Shown: in pieces, positions 27,348 through 35,988 of the stretch
How the letters are laid out: each line of letters opens with the position of its first letter
How positions within the stretch are numbered: the first letter of the stretch is position 1
From: Pelomonas sp046294815
Lineage (GTDB): Bacteria > Pseudomonadota > Gammaproteobacteria > Burkholderiales > Burkholderiaceae_C
DNA length: 64,000 bases
Reading direction: 5' to 3'
Assembly (NCBI GenBank): GCA_046294815.1
Contig: JBKBOJ010000001.1
Location: 1-64,000, forward strand
Notes under the pieces: model-generated
What the model was told of the DNA's origin: nothing
Database searches by the model: none
What the model saw: the letters and a program-made list of their open reading frames with translations, nothing else
Translations under genes and position numbers: made by a program

Positions 27348-30326
27348 TCAGGTGCTGAGGGAGGGGGCGCCTGATGCTTTCCAGGCACTGAGGTACTCAA
27401 GGGCTGGTTCGAAATCGAGTTCAGCGACAGTGTGGCTCAGCCACTGCAGTTCCGCTTCGGGCAAGCCCCGCTCGCGCAGCCACGGAAGCAAGGCCGCCAA
27501 GGCCTCGCCAGCGGCGAGATCCTGCTGGCGCAGCAGCGTCAGCAAGTGGTCAAGCTGCTGGACTCCAGCTTCGGGTGCCGGCACGGTCAAGCGCGCCGTC
27601 AACGCGCCGCGGTCCGGCGCTTGACCCAATATCGGCGCCGCCGCACGGCGCAAGGCGGCCAGCGCCTCGGCCAGTGCATCCAATTGCGGCCGGACTTCAT
27701 CCGGCAAACCACCCTGACGAAGACGTGCTTCCGCCTCAGCGGCAAGTTGGGTGACGCGCGCCGCGCTCAGCAGGGACGCCGATCCTCTGAGCTTGTGCAT
27801 CTCGGACTGAAGCTCTGCGGCGCTGCGTGCTCCAAGTCCTGCAAACCAGGCGGCATCGAAGGTGTTGAGCAAGCGCGCGATCAAGCGGCCGAACAGGTCC
27901 AGATCGCCCCCCAGTCTGGGCAGCACCTCGGCGACATTCAGGCCGTCGATGATCGGGAGCCTCGCGAGTTGCGGCGATACGGTCTCCGATGCCGCGGCCA
28001 GCGACGCCGTGCCGAGCGGCGGGCCCAGGTGGCGACTGATCGCCTGCACGACCTTGGCCGGGTCGACCGGTTTGGTGAGGAAATCGTCCATTCCTGCATC
28101 GAATGCCCGGCGGCGCTCCTCGGCCAGCGCACCTGCCGTCAGCGCCAGCACCGGCAGGCGTGCCATGCCTGGGATCTGCCGAATCCGCCGCGTGGCTTCC
28201 AGGCCATCGATGTCTGGCATCTGGATGTCCAAGAGCACGGCATCGAATCGCTCGGCCCGCTCCAGCCGCGCCAGCGCCGCGACCGCGCTGGTTTCGCAGA
28301 CCACCTGGGCGCCCTCGCGCTCCAGCATGCGGCCGAGCACCTCCAAGTTGATCTCGCTGTCGTCCACCACCAGCAGATGCACGTCTTGAAGGCGCTTCCC
28401 GCCCGGGGCAGCGGCCGTTGGGTCGAGTGAAGCGGCCGCGCTTGAAGCGGCAACGTTGGTATCCGCCGCCTCCAGCGGCAACAAGACGCTGAACTCGGCA
28501 CCTTCACCCGCTGCGCTGCGCAGACTGATGCGGCCACCCATCAGCTCGACCAGGCGCCGGGAGATGAACAGCCCCAGGCCGGTGCCCCCGAAGCGGCGGG
28601 TGGTCGAGGCGTCGGCTTGCGCGAAGGGCTGGAACAGCTTGTCCTGCGCCTGCACGGGGATGCCGATGCCGGTGTCGAGGACGGTCAGGCGCAGCTGATC
28701 CCCTTGCAGCCCAACGACCAAGCTCACCCCGCCCGACGTGGTGAACTTCAAGGCATTGCTGAGCAGGTTGCTGAGCACCTGGCGCAGGCGTGCTGCATCG
28801 CCGATCAACTGCGGCGGCAGCCCGTCGGGCAGCTGCAAGCTCCAGCGCAGGCCCTTGCGAGCGGCCTGGGTGGCGAACACCGCCTCCAACTCGTGCAGCA
28901 GATCGCGCAGGTTGAAAGGGGCGCGCTCGATGTCCATCTCGCCGGCCTCGATCTTGGCGAGATCCAGCACATCGTCAATGAGGTTCAGCAGTGCGCGCCC
29001 CGCGATCTGCAGCTTGCCCAGCAGCCGACTCTGATCCTCGTTCAAGGGGGTGTCAGCCAGCAAATGCGCGATGCCGATGATGGCGTTCATCGGAGTTCGG
29101 ATCTCGTGGCTCATATTGGCCAGGAACATGCTCTTGGCCTCACTGGCCGACTCGGCGGCGAGCTTGGCCTGGTGCAGGGTCTGCATCAGGCGATGCTGCT
29201 GCGTGACGTCCTGAAACGCCCCCAGCAGTCGCACGGGCTTGCCTTTCTCATGATCCACGGTGCCCATTGCCCGCACCACCAGGGGGCTGCCATCGCGCCG
29301 CACAAAGGGGAGTTCCAGATCCCATTCGCTGCCGTCCTCCATGGCTCGGCGCACTGCCGCTTCGATCTGCTCGCGCGCGCCTTCAGGGTAGAAGTCGAGG
29401 GCTTCGTCGAGGCGCGGCTGGTAGCCCTCCGGCACGCCGTGTATTCGGCAGGTCTGATCCGTCCAGAACAGCGCCTGCGTTCTCAGGTCCAGCTCCCATC
29501 CGCCCACACCGGCCAAGTCATTGGTACGGCGCAGCAAAGCCTCGCTGCGGCGCACGGCGTCACGTTGCGCCACCGCCTCGGAGACGTCGACCAAGGTGCC
29601 GAAGATCCACTCCGGGCTGCCATCCGGCAGGTGGCTGATGACGCGGCCGCGCTCCTGGACCCAGACCCAATGCCCTTGGCGGTGCCGCATCCGGTGTTCG
29701 CTCAGGTACTCGGACTGTCCAAGGCCCAGCAGCGCCTCCAGTTTCTGCGCCACCGGCTGGAGGTCGTCGGGGTGCAGTTCGGCGCTGCGTCGGCTCATGT
29801 CGAGCGATTCGGTCTGGGCGATGGGCCAGCCCAGCATCGCCGCCCAGCGCTCGTTGACGCTCAGCGCGCCGGAGGGCACATGCCATTCCCAGGTGCCGGC
29901 GTCCGAACTCAGCAGCAGGTTCTGCAGGCGCTGCCTCGCCCGCAGCAACTCGGCCTCAAAGCGCTGGCGCTCGACGGCGCTGAACAGCGCCCAGTGGACT
30001 CGGGTGGTGGCGGGCGGCGCAGCACCGGGAAGGCACTTGGCGTTCAAGAGCACAGGTCGTGGTTCGCCGTCCGCGCCCTTGAGCCTCAAGTGGATTTCGT
30101 GAACTCGGCCCTGACGCAATAGCAGGGGCCAGACGTGGGTCTGCACAAAGATGCGCGAGGCCGGCGGCAACCAGTCGTCGAAATGCCCTTGCGCCTCGGA
30201 ACCTGCGGGCAGGCCGAACTGCTCGCGCATTTCCGCGTTCAGCGACAGCACACGCCCCTGCCCATCCGTGACCAGCACGGCGCAAGGCAGCGAATCGAGG
30301 TCGGAGGCCAGGTGGTCCGCCTTCAA
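27348..30326 (-). CDS. Soluble multi-PAS hybrid histidine kinase (PAS-HK-REC-HPt)
   Basis: A 992-residue cytoplasmic sensor with no membrane helix. In order: PAS-like regions at about 5-118, 125-250 and 262-378; a linker coiled coil; HisKA with His407 in N-M-S-H-E-I-R-T-P-M; HATPase to about 618 (N-box, D-T-G-I-G-I, G-T-G-L-G-L); a receiver at 645-765 with Asp700; an HPt domain at 790-895 with His844 in H-K-L-R-G-S-A; and a C-terminal helical module at about 925-985 shared with the two other kinases of the operon. The second and third PAS have PAC-type tails. The ATG overlaps the RsbQ-like hydrolase stop by 4 bp, so these two are made together, recalling the RsbQ-RsbP pair in which a PAS protein is the partner. 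Confidence 0.93.
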   Translation of the reverse strand: MKADHLASDLDSLPCAVLVTDGQGRVLSLNAEMREQFGLPAGSEAQGHFDDWLPPASRIFVQTHVWPLLLRQGRVHEIHLRLKGADGEPRPVLLNAKCLPGAAPPATTRVHWALFSAVERQRFEAELLRARQRLQNLLLSSDAGTWEWHVPSGALSVNERWAAMLGWPIAQTESLDMSRRSAELHPDDLQPVAQKLEALLGLGQSEYLSEHRMRHRQGHWVWVQERGRVISHLPDGSPEWIFGTLVDVSEAVAQRDAVRRSEALLRRTNDLAGVGGWELDLRTQALFWTDQTCRIHGVPEGYQPRLDEALDFYPEGAREQIEAAVRRAMEDGSEWDLELPFVRRDGSPLVVRAMGTVDHEKGKPVRLLGAFQDVTQQHRLMQTLHQAKLAAESASEAKSMFLANMSHEIRTPMNAIIGIAHLLADTPLNEDQSRLLGKLQIAGRALLNLIDDVLDLAKIEAGEMDIERAPFNLRDLLHELEAVFATQAARKGLRWSLQLPDGLPPQLIGDAARLRQVLSNLLSNALKFTTSGGVSLVVGLQGDQLRLTVLDTGIGIPVQAQDKLFQPFAQADASTTRRFGGTGLGLFISRRLVELMGGRISLRSAAGEGAEFSVLLPLEAADTNVAASSAAASLDPTAAAPGGKRLQDVHLLVVDDSEINLEVLGRMLEREGAQVVCETSAVAALARLERAERFDAVLLDIQMPDIDGLEATRRIRQIPGMARLPVLALTAGALAEERRRAFDAGMDDFLTKPVDPAKVVQAISRHLGPPLGTASLAAASETVSPQLARLPIIDGLNVAEVLPRLGGDLDLFGRLIARLLNTFDAAWFAGLGARSAAELQSEMHKLRGSASLLSAARVTQLAAEAEARLRQGGLPDEVRPQLDALAEALAALRRAAAPILGQAPDRGALTARLTVPAPEAGVQQLDHLLTLLRQQDLAAGEALAALLPWLRERGLPEAELQWLSHTVAELDFEPALEYLSAWKASGAPSLST

Positions 30327-31192
30327 CGAGCGATGCTGGTCTCGGCCAGGTAGCGACGCATCGCATCGATGACCAGCTCAGGGTGGCTCATGTGCGCGCA
30401 ATGGCCGGCGACATCCAGCAGTTCGTAGCGACTGCCGGCCAGTTCGCGGTGCAGGTACTCTCCGACTGCCTGAGGGGCCAGGGCGTCCCGAGCATGCTGC
30501 AAGATCAGGCTGGGACAGCGGACCTTGGGCAGATCGGCGCGGTTGTCGGCAAAAAATGTGGCGCGCGCGAACACCCGGGCGGTCTGCGGGTCGGTCGAGC
30601 AGAAGCTCTGCTCCAGCTCCGCCCTGGCAACGGCACCCTCTCCGCCGGCCACCACCGGCGCCAGGTAGCTGGCCCAGCCCAGGTAGTTCTGGTCCATCAA
30701 CTGCAGCAGGCCCTCCAGATCGGCGGCTTCGAAGCCGCCCTGGTAGTCGGGCGGATGGTTCAGGAAGCAAGGCGAGGGCCCGATCAGGATCATGCGTTCG
30801 AACAGCTGGGGTCGCTGCAGATGGGCCAGCATGCCGATGCTGCAACTCACGGAGTGAGCGACCAGGGTGACACCCTGGCTCAAGCCCAGCGCGTCGCACA
30901 CCTCGAGCAGGTCCTGCGCATAGCCTTCCAGCCGGCCGTAGCGCTGGGTGTCGAAGGGGACCGCGGCCGTGGCCGGCCCGCTGCCGGTGTAGTCCATCAG
31001 GATTTGCTGATGGCTGGCCTCGAACGCCGGCGTGATGCCGGCCCACATGCCTTGGTGGCAGCCAAAGCCGTGGGCGTAAAGCAGCACGGGACCTTGTTCG
31101 CCTATGCGCCGCACATGGTTTCTGTCGATGGGGTTCAAGCTGTCATCTCCTGGGTTGTCGCCTACGGGCGTCGCGTTCTTGCATGGGCTCAA
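30323..31192 (-). CDS. rsbQ: RsbQ-type alpha/beta hydrolase
   Basis: A 289-residue alpha/beta hydrolase closely resembling B. subtilis RsbQ and, more distantly, plant KAI2/D14 receptors. The triad is intact: Ser114 in V-A-H-S-V-S, Asp236 in H-A-R-D-A-L-A-P and His264 in A-G-H-C-A-H-M-S-H-P. Spacing between them is 122 and 28 residues, almost as in RsbQ. Other RsbQ-like marks are R-N-H-V, H-G-F-G-C-x-Q-x-M-W, I-G-P-S-P-C-F-L-N and C-S-T-D-P. In Bacillus RsbQ is needed to activate the PAS phosphatase RsbP under energy stress, by way of an unidentified small molecule. Here it overlaps a hybrid kinase on each side (4 bp each). There is no signal peptide. The exact substrate is unknown. Confidence 0.9.
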   Translation of the reverse strand: MSPCKNATPVGDNPGDDSLNPIDRNHVRRIGEQGPVLLYAHGFGCHQGMWAGITPAFEASHQQILMDYTGSGPATAAVPFDTQRYGRLEGYAQDLLEVCDALGLSQGVTLVAHSVSCSIGMLAHLQRPQLFERMILIGPSPCFLNHPPDYQGGFEAADLEGLLQLMDQNYLGWASYLAPVVAGGEGAVARAELEQSFCSTDPQTARVFARATFFADNRADLPKVRCPSLILQHARDALAPQAVGEYLHRELAGSRYELLDVAGHCAHMSHPELVIDAMRRYLAETSIAR

Positions 31193-34100
31193 GAGGCTAG
31201 ATTTTGGGACTCCAGCAGGCGCAGCGCTTGCTCGAATTCGAGTTCATCGACCCAGCGTTCGAGGCGTTCCACGTCCTGCATGAGCATGCCACGCTCACAA
31301 AGCCAAGGGCGCAGCTGCTGCATGGCGCTTGCCGCCCCCAGGTCCTGGCTGCGCAGCAGATTCAGCAAGCTGGCATAGGCCTGCGCAGCGTTGGTCGGCG
31401 GCATCGACTGCTCATCCGCCATCGGCTCCACTGCCTGCACCAGCCACGCTTCGGCAGCGCGCTGCAATGCCGCCAGCGACTGCGACAGCTCCTCGATCAA
31501 TGCCGACACATCGGTCGGGGTCGCGCCATGGCGCAGGCGCTCCTCGGCCTCGGCAGCCAGGTGCTGTACGCGCTGGGCTCCCAGCAGCCCGGCCGAGCCG
31601 TGCAGCTTGTGCAGGCTGGCTGCCAAGCTCTTGGCGTCCATGGCCTCCAGGCTCTTCACCCAGTCGGCGTCATGGGCTTGCAGTAACCGCGCCAGCAAGC
31701 GTCGGAACAGCCCGGTGTCGCCACCCAGCCGATGCGTCGCGCCCGCGGCATCGATGCCGTCCAGCTGCGGCCAGGCCTGCGGCCCTGCGGTCACCGTCTG
31801 GCGGCCTTGGACCGGCAAGGGCGCACCGCGCCGGGTCTCGATGTGCCGGCGCAGCGTGCGCACCAAGGCTTCGGGGTCCAGCGGCTTGGTCAGGAAGTCG
31901 TCCATGCCGGCGTCCAAGGCACGCCGCCGTTCCTCGCCCAGAGCGCCCGCGGTCAGGGCGATCACGGGCAAGCTGCGCTGCTGCAAGCGGTCGCGCAGCT
32001 GGCGTGTCGCATCCAGGCCATCGAGCTCCGGCATCTGCACGTCCATCAACACGGCATCGAACGGCTGGCCTGCCTGGAGGCGGGCCAGCGCGGGACGGGC
32101 GCGTGCTTCGCAGACCACCTCGGCACCCTCACGCTCCAGCATGCGCCGCGCGACTTCGAGGTTGATGTCACTGTCGTCCACCACCAGCAGCCGCACGCCC
32201 TGCAGCAGCCTGCCGCTCAGCGGATCCATGGCGCTGGCGTCGAGCAGGTGCGCGGCGCGGCCCTGCCGGCGTGCCACGGCCTCGTTGACAGCATTGAACA
32301 GCGTCGACGGGGCGACTGGTTTGAGCAGCACCGCATCGACGAGGCCGTCGCTGTTTTGGCCGTGCAGGCGGGCTTGCTGGTGCTGGGTCACCAGCAGGGC
32401 CGCCGGCATCCGGTCCGCCGATATCGATGCCCGGACCTTGCGCAGCGCGGCCAGGCCGTCAAGGCCGTCACCCAACTGCCAATCCACCAACAGCATGTCG
32501 GGCAGCTTCCCGGTCGCGTGGGCGGGCGCCTGCAGGCGCGCGATGAATTCCGCCGCGTCGGGCAGGCACTCCACTGCCCAGCCAAAGGCCTGGCACTGCG
32601 CCTGGAGCTGCTCGCGCTGGGCGGGATCGTCCTCGACGAGCAACACGCTGAAGCGTTGATGGGTGGCGCTTCCCGGTGGATCGGCTTGCGCCTCACGGCA
32701 GGGCAGCTCGACCACAAACTGGCTGCCGCGGCCCGCCTCGCTGCGCAGATGGATCTCCCCCTCCATCAGCTCGACCAGCCGCTTGACGATCGACAGCCCA
32801 AGGCCGGTACCGCCAAAGCGACGGGTGGTCGACAACTCGGCCTGAATGAATGGCTGGAACAGCTGCGGCTGCAGGTCTGCGGCAATGCCGATGCCGCTGT
32901 CGGTGACCGTAAAGCGCAAACGATCCTCCTGCGCCCTGCCCGAGGAGACGCGCTCCACGCGCAAGGCGACGGCGCCTGCCGCGGTGAACTTGATGGCATT
33001 GCTGAGCAGATTGCTCAGCACCTGGCCCAGGCGCTGTGGATCCCCGAGCAGCCGGGCGGGCAACTGCTCAGCCCCATGCACTGACCAAGCGAGCTGCTTG
33101 GCGCGCGCCTGATCGCCAAACAGGCTGTCAAGCTCCTGAAGCAGTTGGCGGGGGGCGAAGGCCACGGTGTCGACGCGCAACTCGCCGGCCTCGATCTTGG
33201 CGAGATCCAGCACATCGTTGATGACACCCAGCAAGGACCGACCGGCAATCTGCAGCTTGCCCAGCAGCAGGCGCTGGTCCTCGTTCAATGGCGAATCGGC
33301 CAGCAGATGCGCCACGCCGATCACGGCGTTCATCGGCGTGCGGATCTCGTGGCTCATATTGGCCAGGAACATGCTCTTGGCCTGACTGGCCGACTCGGCC
33401 TGTATGCGTGCCGCCTGCAGCTGGGCCATCAGGCGGTTCGCGTCGGTGACGTCCTGCATCACCACCAGGGCGCGGGCGTGCGGGTCGTCGCGCCCGGCCT
33501 CCCAGACTGCCGCCACCAACACCTCGTGCAGCGCGCCATCGCGCCGCATCAGCGTGAGCTGACAAGGAGGCGGCTGCGTCGCGTTGTCTGCCGACGGGTG
33601 CAACAGCGCGTCAAACGCGGCGCGGGACGGCTCATCCATCAGCGGGTCCAGGCGCTGGCCAAGCACCTCATGGGCGTCGCGCTGCATCCAACTGAGCCAG
33701 GCATCGTTCACCGCCACCACGGTGCCGTCCGCGGCCAGCGACAGCAAGGGTGCCGGCGTCCGCTGGTAAAGGCTGCGGGCACGCGCTTCGCGCTCCGCCA
33801 GCCGGCGCGTCACATCGGCGGCACCCTCGCGGGCGGCGCTCAGCAGCAGGGGCACCGCCAAGGCCAGGGCCAGCGGCAGATACACCAGAGTCTCGTCCTG
33901 CCAACCGGCGGCGGGGGGCACCATGAGCAGACCGGATGCCAGCGCGTAGCCAAAACATACGGAGCTCAAGGCGGCCGCCACGAAAGCCGCGGCTTGCCCG
34001 CTGAGCCACAAGGCCAGGGCAATGCCGGCGGTGACATAAACCAGAGGAAACGGCAGGAAAGTGAGGGCGGTCGCGCTGGCCAGCAGACTGAGCGTCAACG

Positions 34101-34698
34101 CGAGGGCGAACTCGATGCCGCGAGCGCGCGGGACGAGTGCGCGCCAGCCCCGGGTGGCCACCAGCAAGGCCAGCGGGGCCACGGCGACTGCGCCCGTCAT
34201 CGCGCTGGTGACCCACCCCGCCAAGGCCGTGACAAAGGGGGCGCCAAAGCTGACGGAGATGACCCAGGCGCCGACCAGCGCGGCCGCCAGCGGGCCCAGC
34301 AATCCCGGCAACGCGATGAAGCGCAGCAGCAGCCCGGGGTCGCGTAAAGCCTGTTGCGGGTGAACCCAGCGCTGCGCCAGCCAGCTCGACAGCGCGATTT
34401 CGATGACATTGGCCAGAGCGAGCCCCAGGCTAGGCCACCATGCGATGTCAAACGCCATGTGCGCCGTGACGCAGGCGGTGCCGATGCCCAGCAGCAACGG
34501 CGCCCAGGCCCGTGCAGGTTGTCGCGCCAGGATCGGCACCATGGCGGCGTTGGCGAACCAGATCATGGCGATGCTGCCCGGCTGCTTGGACAACCAGATC
34601 GCCAGGCTGGCCAAGAGCAGGTAGGCGATTGCCGCCGCGGCGACCTCTGGCCCCAAGCTGGGGCGCGGCAGGGCCAGCCAGGCCTTGCGCTCAATCAT
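31189..34698 (-). CDS. MASE1-like membrane hybrid histidine kinase (PAS-HK-REC-REC-HPt)
   Basis: A sensor kinase of 1169 residues from the ATG at 34698; the longer frame to 34899 runs back through the upstream gene and is rejected. About eight membrane helices (residues 18-290) resemble a MASE1 sensor region. A PAS domain follows (about 302-420), then HisKA with His450, HATPase with N-box and G-T-G-L-G-L, a first receiver with Asp739 (L-V-D-W-Q-L-G-D), a second receiver with Asp886, HPt with His1030 (H-K-L-H-G-S-A) and the shared C-terminal helical module (1108-1165). The start overlaps the binding-protein gene by 8 bp and the stop overlaps rsbQ by 4 bp. It is closest to the CHASE kinase upstream; a 92-nt stretch is almost identical in both. 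Confidence 0.92.
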   Translation of the reverse strand: MIERKAWLALPRPSLGPEVAAAAIAYLLLASLAIWLSKQPGSIAMIWFANAAMVPILARQPARAWAPLLLGIGTACVTAHMAFDIAWWPSLGLALANVIEIALSSWLAQRWVHPQQALRDPGLLLRFIALPGLLGPLAAALVGAWVISVSFGAPFVTALAGWVTSAMTGAVAVAPLALLVATRGWRALVPRARGIEFALALTLSLLASATALTFLPFPLVYVTAGIALALWLSGQAAAFVAAALSSVCFGYALASGLLMVPPAAGWQDETLVYLPLALALAVPLLLSAAREGAADVTRRLAEREARARSLYQRTPAPLLSLAADGTVVAVNDAWLSWMQRDAHEVLGQRLDPLMDEPSRAAFDALLHPSADNATQPPPCQLTLMRRDGALHEVLVAAVWEAGRDDPHARALVVMQDVTDANRLMAQLQAARIQAESASQAKSMFLANMSHEIRTPMNAVIGVAHLLADSPLNEDQRLLLGKLQIAGRSLLGVINDVLDLAKIEAGELRVDTVAFAPRQLLQELDSLFGDQARAKQLAWSVHGAEQLPARLLGDPQRLGQVLSNLLSNAIKFTAAGAVALRVERVSSGRAQEDRLRFTVTDSGIGIAADLQPQLFQPFIQAELSTTRRFGGTGLGLSIVKRLVELMEGEIHLRSEAGRGSQFVVELPCREAQADPPGSATHQRFSVLLVEDDPAQREQLQAQCQAFGWAVECLPDAAEFIARLQAPAHATGKLPDMLLVDWQLGDGLDGLAALRKVRASISADRMPAALLVTQHQQARLHGQNSDGLVDAVLLKPVAPSTLFNAVNEAVARRQGRAAHLLDASAMDPLSGRLLQGVRLLVVDDSDINLEVARRMLEREGAEVVCEARARPALARLQAGQPFDAVLMDVQMPELDGLDATRQLRDRLQQRSLPVIALTAGALGEERRRALDAGMDDFLTKPLDPEALVRTLRRHIETRRGAPLPVQGRQTVTAGPQAWPQLDGIDAAGATHRLGGDTGLFRRLLARLLQAHDADWVKSLEAMDAKSLAASLHKLHGSAGLLGAQRVQHLAAEAEERLRHGATPTDVSALIEELSQSLAALQRAAEAWLVQAVEPMADEQSMPPTNAAQAYASLLNLLRSQDLGAASAMQQLRPWLCERGMLMQDVERLERWVDELEFEQALRLLESQNLAS
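31826..31917 (-). repeat. 92-bp near-identical segment, copy 1 (receiver end of the MASE1-like kinase)
   Basis: It matches 36282-36373 base for base except for one position (31853 against 36309). Both encode the end of the second receiver (around D-D-F-L-T-K-P-L-D-P). Flanking coding sequence is visibly more diverged, which suggests gene conversion or a recent partial duplication. Confidence 0.8.
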
Positions 34699-35617
34699 GC
34701 GTGGCCTGTGCGGCGCGGCGCCGCTTGAGCAACAGCACCGCCCCCAGTAGGGCCGCCAGCAGTGCCAGTGCGCCGATGGCATGTTGGAGCCCGCTGAGCT
34801 GAGGCGGACGGTACGACAGCGCGTCCGGGGCCATCCAGCGTCGCACGATGCGGTCGCGCTCGGCACGCGGCAAATCGCGCAGGCCTTTCGCCAGCGCATC
34901 GCCCAGGTCGGCCCGCTGGATCGGGTAGGCGAAGCTCAGGGCGTACTGGAAGCCCACGGCCTCGTGGATCTCGATCCCGCTCAGGCGCTCGCGTCGCTGG
35001 ATGAAGGCGACGCTGGCCGCATCGGTCACCACCCCGTCGAGCTGCCCCGCCGCCAAGGCGCGCAGCGCCACGGCGTCGTTGGCTTGCGCCTGCCATTGCA
35101 CCTCGGGGTAGCGCTGGCGGACGAAGGCTTCCACCGCGTAGGCCTTGCCCACGCCGACGCGCCGTTGCCGAAAGTCAGCGAGCCCCTGACGACGCGCTTC
35201 GCCCTTGCGCAACACCAGCACCGCCGGCACTTCGACATAAGGCGCGCTGAATCCAAGCAAGCGGCTGCGCTCCGGGGTCGGTCGGAGCGAGGACACCAGA
35301 TCCACCTCGCCGGCCTTCACGCCCTCCAGGATGTCGGCGAGGTCGCGCGGCGGCAGGGTCTGAATTTGCAGGCCCGCCCGTGGGGCAATCGCGGCGAGCA
35401 GGTCCACCGACAGGCCGTGGATCTGGCCATCGGCCTCCGCGTAGACGAAGGGACCGTAATCGCGCTCGGGCGCAAAGCGCACGGGGATCGAGGCGGCCAG
35501 TGCTGTCGTCGCTTGCGCCACTGCCACAGCGGCCAAGGCCAGGGCAAGGCCAACAGGGACGGTCAGCCTGCGCGCGCGAGGGGCGAGTCGTCGAAGGCGC
35601 TTGGGCGAGGGATTCAT
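34691..35617 (-). CDS. Membrane-anchored solute-binding protein (PBPb family)
   Basis: A 308-residue protein with an N-terminal signal/anchor (hydrophobic residues about 21-40), an amino-acid-type bacterial solute-binding domain (about 45-265) and a C-terminal membrane helix (about 277-298) ending in a positively charged K-R-R-R tail. Family marks include G-x-x-V-D-L-L-A-A-I, G-E-V-D-L-V-S-S and T-P-E-R-S. The ATG at 35617 has GGAGG 4 nt upstream. Such domains are often fused N-terminally to BvgS/EvgS-like kinases; here the domain plus helix is a separate protein overlapping the next kinase gene by 8 bp. It probably senses a small ligand and passes the signal through the membrane. Confidence 0.87.
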   Translation of the reverse strand: MNPSPKRLRRLAPRARRLTVPVGLALALAAVAVAQATTALAASIPVRFAPERDYGPFVYAEADGQIHGLSVDLLAAIAPRAGLQIQTLPPRDLADILEGVKAGEVDLVSSLRPTPERSRLLGFSAPYVEVPAVLVLRKGEARRQGLADFRQRRVGVGKAYAVEAFVRQRYPEVQWQAQANDAVALRALAAGQLDGVVTDAASVAFIQRRERLSGIEIHEAVGFQYALSFAYPIQRADLGDALAKGLRDLPRAERDRIVRRWMAPDALSYRPPQLSGLQHAIGALALLAALLGAVLLLKRRRAAQATHD

Positions 35618-35628
35618 TGGGCCTCCAA

Positions 35629-35988
35629 TCAGTCGCCCGCCTTGCCGTGCAAGGCCTTCCAAGCCTGCAGTTCCGCCAGCGCAGTTGGGAAATCCAGGTC
35701 ATCGATCAGGCGCTGCAATTGTTGGCACAACGCCTCTTGCATACCTTGCCGCAACAACCAGGGTTTCAGGGCCCCGAACGCCGCTGCGGCTTCCATGTCT
35801 TGTTTTGCGAGCAAGTCTTCCAGTCGAGCCAGCTCGGTCATGCCGTCCTGCAGCACCTCGCTGCTCGCCGTCTCGGCAGGCCGGGGCGCTGCCTCGCGGC
35901 TGGACCGACTTGCCGTGGCCAGTTGATCCAGGGCCTGCTGCAGGCTGGCGAATAGGGCACCCAGCGAGGCCGGGCTCGCGCCCCCCCC
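35629..35988 (-). pseudogene. Displaced C-terminus of the CHASE hybrid kinase (out of frame)
   Basis: From the G8 run onward, this frame continues the kinase with G-A-S-P-A-S-L and then the C-terminal helical module (L-L-A-K-Q-D-M-E-A-A, K-P-W-L-L-R-Q-G, L-D-F-P-T-A-L) that the other two kinases carry in frame. Its stop at 35629 lies 11 nt before the next gene's start, the normal spacing of this operon. Removing one G from the run at 35981-35988 would join it to the main frame. Confidence 0.8.

Noticed and set aside
34699..34899. N-terminal extension of the MASE1-like kinase
   Set aside because: It runs through the binding-protein gene in another frame and encodes Cys/Arg-rich sequence unlike a sensor domain.
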